Assembly: GCF_030272615.1 (NCBI RefSeq)
Contig: NC_081408.1
Span: 610,333,673 to 610,397,672, forward strand
Source: Cryptomeria japonica
Taxonomy: Eukaryota > Streptophyta > Pinopsida > Cupressales > Cupressaceae
Length of the DNA: 64,000 bases
Direction: 5' to 3'
Part shown: piece after piece, positions 58,691 to 64,000 of the stretch
How positions within the stretch are numbered: position 1 is the first letter of the stretch
How the letters are laid out: every line of letters starts with the position of its first letter
Notes under the pieces: generated by a model
Seen by the model: the letters and a program-made list of their open reading frames with translations, nothing else
The model's database searches: none
Told to the model about the DNA's origin: nothing
Translations under genes and position numbers: made by a program

Positions 58691-60372
58691 CTCTATATCA
58701 GTTTTGTACCATTTTGTATAATGATGTGGACACCTGTGGGTGATTGTAGCCATATGATTTTGACATCATTGTATCATGACACTTTATATATATATATGAG
58801 ATGATTCATCTTTCCGGCAACTATATGCATGCGTACCTATGTGATGAGATGTTTTTATGTGATGCTTATGATATGGATGCAAATATGTATACGATGCAAT
58901 GCAATATTTTTTTATTTATTTTTTGTTCATTTATGTTTTATATGTGTATGCATGATGCAAATGTGAATGTAAGTAATGCAGATGAATATGATAATGCAAA
59001 TGTAAATGTGCTAACAGGTGTTGTGTGTAGGATGTGATGTAGTTGTGATATCTATATGTATGTATGAAATGCTTATATGTGGTAATGTAGGTGCAGCTAC
59101 ATGAGATGCAAATATTTTTAGTGTGTCATTATACTCAGTCATGTGATAGTAGGCTATGCGGACTCGAGAAGGACGATGGAAGTCAATCAAGAAAGGGGGA
59201 TGGAAGACAGAAGATATGAAAGTGAAAGAGCTTCTTGTGCGTTATCATCATTGAGCTTTATTATGGCAAGTAGGTTATGACAATCGAGGCATATGTTCAA
59301 CCCAGAAAGTCATTGTACCTGTTTGCATGGAGATAAGACAGTCACAAACAAGGAATGGCCCAGTTCACACTAGACTCATAGTGTCCTCATATCCTTGGAC
59401 AAGTCATAGCATTACTAAGAGACAATCCATAGACAACAAATACAAATAGGTGACGATACCACATCCTCGTCTTTCTATTCAAAGACATCCTAGAGATAGA
59501 ATCTCTAGTTAAAGACATCCCGGAAAAGCTAAAAGACATGTCACCAAAAAAAAAGATGAAATCAAAAGAAAACCAAGACTCGACACCAACATCCACTGTA
59601 GTCCTCAAGTTTAGTGTCTCTTGTCACTTGTATAAGTCTTATTTGATTGTGGTCACAATGTTTACTTTCACATAAAGGATAGATGGCACTGAACCATAAT
59701 GTTGTTTGAGTTTGTTGAAAGATTTGATTTGTTGAAGCCCATTGTTGCTGCTGTGTCTCATCTGAAACTGACTGAATCCATGAAACTGATACTTTATTGC
59801 GGAGAAGATGAAACTTTATTGCGGATATGTGATGCAAATGTTGCTTTATTGCAGATTGTGCGCGGATAGACTGAAGAAAGCTGGAAGAAACTTTACTCCT
59901 TGAAACATGTGATGTTCTCAGTTCCACACCCATCACTAGACGTAGGATTTGCCTTAGCCACAGATAGGGTCTGATTTGTTATGGATGGAAAGGGATGTGA
60001 AAAGGGAGGTCTATTATGAATGGCTAACCAATCTTAGGTAGATCAATAACAAGCCATGATGGGACTGGGTAAGTTTATTATGGATGAATAGGTTGTGAGT
60101 GTGTGCAAAGTGAAAGGATGAAAGTGAATCCTGAAGGAGGGAGGAGCAATGTCTCTACGCATGGCACTGGTGACCCAGTTTTCACCATGGTACTTGCCCA
60201 GAGCGCCACCGAAGTGGTTTTCACCGTTGGACGAAATTATTTCTCTTTACTTTTTTTCGATTTTTCAATGTTTTTTGTGTCACAAGGCGCCTGTTTGCCA
60301 GGTTTTCACCAAGTAACGATTTTTTTGTTTTATAATTTTTTTTGTATTTTTGAATTAGGATATTCTGAAGAG
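58691..60372 (-). other. G1 copy D 3' region
   Basis: No supported gene. 58800-59040 is rich in ATGCAAATG words (plus). 59100-60110 aligns with copy B 39600-40540. 60150-60310 holds the post-pol block shared with G2, including 'ggcgcctgtttgccaggttt'. Open frames at 59387 and 59562 (minus) match similar translations in copy B on the plus strand near 40107, but lack known domains. Confidence 0.65.
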
Positions 60373-63300
60373 CTATGTGTAAAACCTGCGAAGGTGCATG
60401 CTGTTGATACGATCCTCCAAAGGTTCACCTTCTGTAGTTGAGAGCTGATATGCCCCAGAGCCATATACTGCTGTAATAATGTAAGGACCAAGCCAGTTTG
60501 GTTCAAACTTGCCCTTCTTCTCTCTGTCTTGTTGATTTTTAGGATTTTCTCTGAAAACTAAGTCACCCACCTCAAATGTGAGAGGCTTGACCTTGTGATT
60601 GTAGCTGCGATGTTTCTTGACTGAATGATGTGTAGCTTGATTGAATGTCTTCCTCAATAAAGGAACTGAGATAGAATTACTAGTGTGTGGACTACACAGG
60701 CCCATATGCGTGTCACCTGAAGAAGTTTGGGCATCCCTGATAACAAAGTCCTTCGAGTAAGCTCCATTAAAGGTCCATGATGTATCGCTAGAAGGGGATG
60801 GATGTGCGGAACAAGTGGATGAGTGATGAAGGCTTACGATTGTGAAAAGAAGTGAAAGTAGGATAGCATGATGGAGACTTAGGATCAACAAGTATGCTTT
60901 TTGACTTAAAATTTTAGAACTTTTGCCCCCAGTTATTTTGATATTAGGGGAGATCAACTCTTGCTCTTTTTCTTTTATAGGATTTTTATCCTTGAATTTG
61001 ATTTTTGTGGAGTCCAGTAGCTTTTGATTTTCATTTGGACTAAAGGACTTTTCTTTATTATTGACTTTTAGATTTTTCTTTTCAAATCTTGATTTTTGAT
61101 CCCCAATAAATGAGGGCTTTTGTAATTCTTGTTGATCCAAGTCTAGAAGTGGAGTGGAAATGGAATGAGTGGATGAAATGGTAAGGCTATGTGAGTTATC
61201 AAGAGGGCTGGTAATACGCTCAATAGATTCTTCGCTGGAACCACTCTTAGGACTATTGATATCAAGAGATGCTTGCACCACTAGAGGAGATTTGCATTCG
61301 GACTTCGTAGCCACAACACTAGGTGGTTCACACCCAATTCCTTGGCATTGCAAATTGTTTGTAGGTTGTTCCTGTTGACAGAATACCTTAGGAGATAATG
61401 GGAGTTGGTCAACATGAAATATATACTCACCACATCCTAGGTCTTTCATCTTGAACTTTTCTTTTAGCTCTGCTTGTTTGGATGTAGAAGTTTTTAAGGA
61501 TTCAGGATCCACATATGCTGATGAAGGAACAGCTTCGCGATTGGCTGGGATTGTTATTTCTGATTGAGGTTGCAGATTATTGCAATATATGAATGGATTT
61601 GGATCTGCTTTGACGGTCACTTCAACTCCATTGTGTGGAAACTTGATACATCGATGATATGTAGATGGGACTGCTCTCATCTCATGAATCCATGGATGTC
61701 CCAAGAGTATGTTATAAGTGAGATTTAGATCCAGGACTTGACAGACCACATCCTTTGTAACTGGCCCAACTCTAAGAGGTAAGGTGACTGTGCCCTTGGA
61801 TGAACGCTCTTCATCATCATATGCCTTGATGGTGATTTTGTTTGTAGAATTCACAGCTTTATCAGAATATCCCAATTGTTTAATTGTGCTCAATGTACAA
61901 ATATTTAGACCTGCTCCTCCATCTATCAGGACTCGTTTGATTCTATGTTTGTGTATGAAGGCTTCGATGTGTAGTGGTGCATTATGTGGCTGACTTACGG
62001 AGGCATCATCGGCTTCTGTGAAAGTAAGTGAATGTGGAATGGAAAGGTATCCCACCATGGCTTGAAACTGGTCCACATTCAGATCAGTAGGAACAACAGT
62101 ATCTCTCAAGATTTTATCAAGAATGGCTTTATGTGCGGGAGATATGCGTAATAGTTCAAGGATTGAAATGAGCACGTGTGTCTTCCCTAACTGTTCTACA
62201 AGGTCATACTCAGGTTTGGTTGATGAAGAGGCAGTGTTTTTAGCTGGAGCACCTTGCAAAGTAATTTTACCTCGACGGGTTGTAACGTGACATTCAGAGG
62301 TAGGTTCGGAAGAAGATCCAACACCTTTTAGGACAATCTTGGTTCTCTGAGTAGAATTCTCAGATGCTTTGTCCTTGATGATAATAGTAGAGACGTAATT
62401 GTCTATTGAGATATTATTGATAGTTGAATCATAATTGTAAGGTGCTCTAGTATAGTTGGCTTGGTCATCTGTGGCTTTAGCTTTTCCCTTGTTATGTTTT
62501 GGGAATGGTTCCTTAAACATCTCATGTTCTTGATTAGACGAATTTCCCTCAATCTCAATGTCACCTCTATCAATGAGATCCTGTATGATGTTCTTCAGTC
62601 GATGCCAATTTCCTGTCTTATGACCCTTGCTCTTATGAAATTCACAATACTCATCATCATTCCACCAATTTGGTTTAACCTTTGGTTCATATGGAGGAAA
62701 ATCTGGAACTGTGATTACCTTGTTTGCCACAAGCTTCTTGAAAATTGACTCAAGTGGTGCTCCCAATGGAGTGTACTTCCTTCATGATCTGGAAGTTGTT
62801 TGAGTATTTACTTGATTGTTTGTAGAACTTGATCCTGAAAAGATGAATTTGGGTCGCACTGTGTTGGCATCAACAACACCATCATTGACTGTGTTCTTGT
62901 TTTTATTCCAAAATCTTGGCTTGTCTTTTCCTTTAAAGTCATCTTTGTTTTCCTTGAATATCTTGATGACTCCTTGTTCAATTAGGACCTTTTCTGTTGC
63001 TAAGCCTTTTTCGATAACGTCCTTGAAGGTAGACAAACAAGCTTTCCTTAAGTCATAACCAATCTCTTTGTTAACATTTTGGGTGAACATCTCTACCATT
63101 TGTTTTTGTGGAATCTCACAAGAGCATCTGCTGGCTAGATTTCTCCATCTTTGTAAAAATGATGCAAAAGATTCTCCCTCTTTTTGCTTGGTGTTGCACA
63201 AAGTAGTGACTGATATGTCTGTCTCTATATTGTAGGAGAAATGTTGAATAAATGCCTCTGCTAAGTCACCCCATGACTTAATTCCAAGTGGAAGTTGGGA

Positions 63301-64000
63301 GAACCATTCCATAGCTTGATCACCTAAGCTTTGTGGGAATAATCTCATCAAATATGTCTCTTCTGCTGCTACCTCAATGCAAGCTGTGAAAAATTGTCTT
63401 ATGTGTGCCTTAGGATCCCCTTTTCCTCTATACTTATCAAATTTAGGCGTCACAAAGTGTGTAGGAAAATGAGGCATTGGAATGCTCTTGTCAAATGGAT
63501 AAGGACATATGTCTCTCATTGTGTATGTTGGCTTCGGTGTATTTATGTCCTCCATTTTCTTTTATAAATCTCTGATTTGTTGCTCCAAATTGCTCTTAGG
63601 TGGAGATCGACTTCTTGGACCATATCCTATGTTTGAGGTACCCATTGGAGGAGGTGCATGTTGCATATATGGATGATATTGATCATACACATGTTCATAT
63701 GGAGGAGGTCTGTAATGATGTTGCATATATGGACCACTTGGTATAGATTCATGTTGAGGAACACCATATCTATTTTGTGCATGTATACCATACTCTACAG
63801 GCATGTCATGTTCTATTGTATTGCCCCCAAATTTGACATGAGGTTTTCTTGTGTCCAAATTTTGAGCATGCCTTGGAATATCCCATTGCTTTGGTGGTTG
63901 ATCCTTAGCATTGATATGTGATTGAGCATATTTTTCTCCATAAGACTTCCATAATGGTCTGCGAAGGTGAGTATCATATGTTTGACCATGTGTATGTGGG
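60373..64000 (-). pseudogene. G1 copy D fused Gag-protease-integrase-tail (5' end outside)
   Basis: A single minus frame from the window edge to TAA-type stop 60373, about 1209 codons, with only two internal stops (TAA 63562, TGA 62782), both at codons that are CAA and CGA in copy B. Order: Pro/His/Tyr-rich Gag N-terminus, capsid (PHFPTHFVTPKFDKYRGKGDPK, SLGDQAMEWFSQLP), knuckle CEFHKSKGHKTGNW whose last Cys is Trp, retropepsin RVLIDGGAGLNICTL and YNILLGHPWIHEM. Then comes a Ser/Lys-rich novel segment with hydrophobic helix AYLLILSLHHAILLSLLFTI (about 60890), and finally the integrase tail SYNHKVKPLTFEVGDLVF, WLGPYIITAVYGSGAYQL, MHLRRFYT. RT, RNase H and integrase core are absent. Confidence 0.9.

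Larger units (their letters stand above)
56298..64000 (-). mobile_element. Ty3/gypsy element G1, copy D (3' part, non-autonomous)
   Basis: A minus-strand element with its 3' LTR at 57064-56298, polypurine tract, antisense PMD gene on plus, and the fused Gag-protease-integrase tail (to beyond 64000). The leader and 5' LTR lie outside. It is better preserved than copy B, with only two nonsense codons in the coding frame. Confidence 0.9.

Overview
This window is plant nuclear DNA from a large, repeat-dominated genome. A gymnosperm is the best guess, but the sequence does not fix the species. Evidence for a plant: Ty3/gypsy elements of the Tat type with plant mobile domain (PMD) genes, Ty1/copia elements primed by initiator-Met tRNA, an L1-type LINE with an RNase H domain, a PPR-gene relic, and a nuclear copy of plastid petD still carrying its group II intron. 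I find no intact host gene; almost everything is layered retrotransposons at different stages of decay.

Layout. 1-2504: 5' LTR and leader of a minus-strand gypsy element of family G1 (copy A), inserted in the 3' LTR of a minus-strand copia element (Copia-1, 2505-10712), which also carries a solo LTR at 2793-3975. Copia-1 itself sits in an older copia (Copia-2, 10713-11599). 11600-29134: a large minus-strand gypsy element (family G2) with a complete, single-frame gag-pol (25063-17774) broken by nine nonsense codons, and its 3' LTR truncated. 29190-30013: plastid petD insertion. 31150-31828 and 43375-43740: two halves of a (TA/TG)n microsatellite split by a plus-strand G1 element (copy B, 31829-43374). 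44000: PPR relic. 45499-52810: full-length LINE with a 14-bp target duplication. 54902-55222: a small terminal-inverted-repeat element. 56298-64000: 3' part of a minus-strand G1 element (copy D), running off the right edge.

The most interesting system lies in the gypsy elements. Between pol and the 3' LTR, on the opposite strand, both families carry a two-exon gene: a TATA box about 100 bp before the ATG, a short exon 1 with a shared HRF-(D/E)-R-motif, a phase-0 GT...AG intron, and exon 2 encoding a PMD protein (in G2 about 681 codons with Gly-rich and coiled-coil parts). The same promoter and splice sites are readable in three elements. The intron is filled with degenerate copies of a family-specific word (AGCGCTATTG in G2, GCGTCTGTG in G1). 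The same word recurs in the 5' leader of the same family, placed so that the two ends of the genomic RNA are mutually complementary. Two unrelated words in the same arrangement suggest a function rather than chance.

G1 copies B and D are non-autonomous: they lack reverse transcriptase, RNase H and the integrase core. Gag and protease are fused in frame, through a novel segment with one hydrophobic helix, to the last about 80 residues of integrase. They would need enzymes supplied by a relative. Most nonsense codons that can be checked between copies are C-to-T changes at CGA, CAG or CAA, as expected from long DNA methylation.
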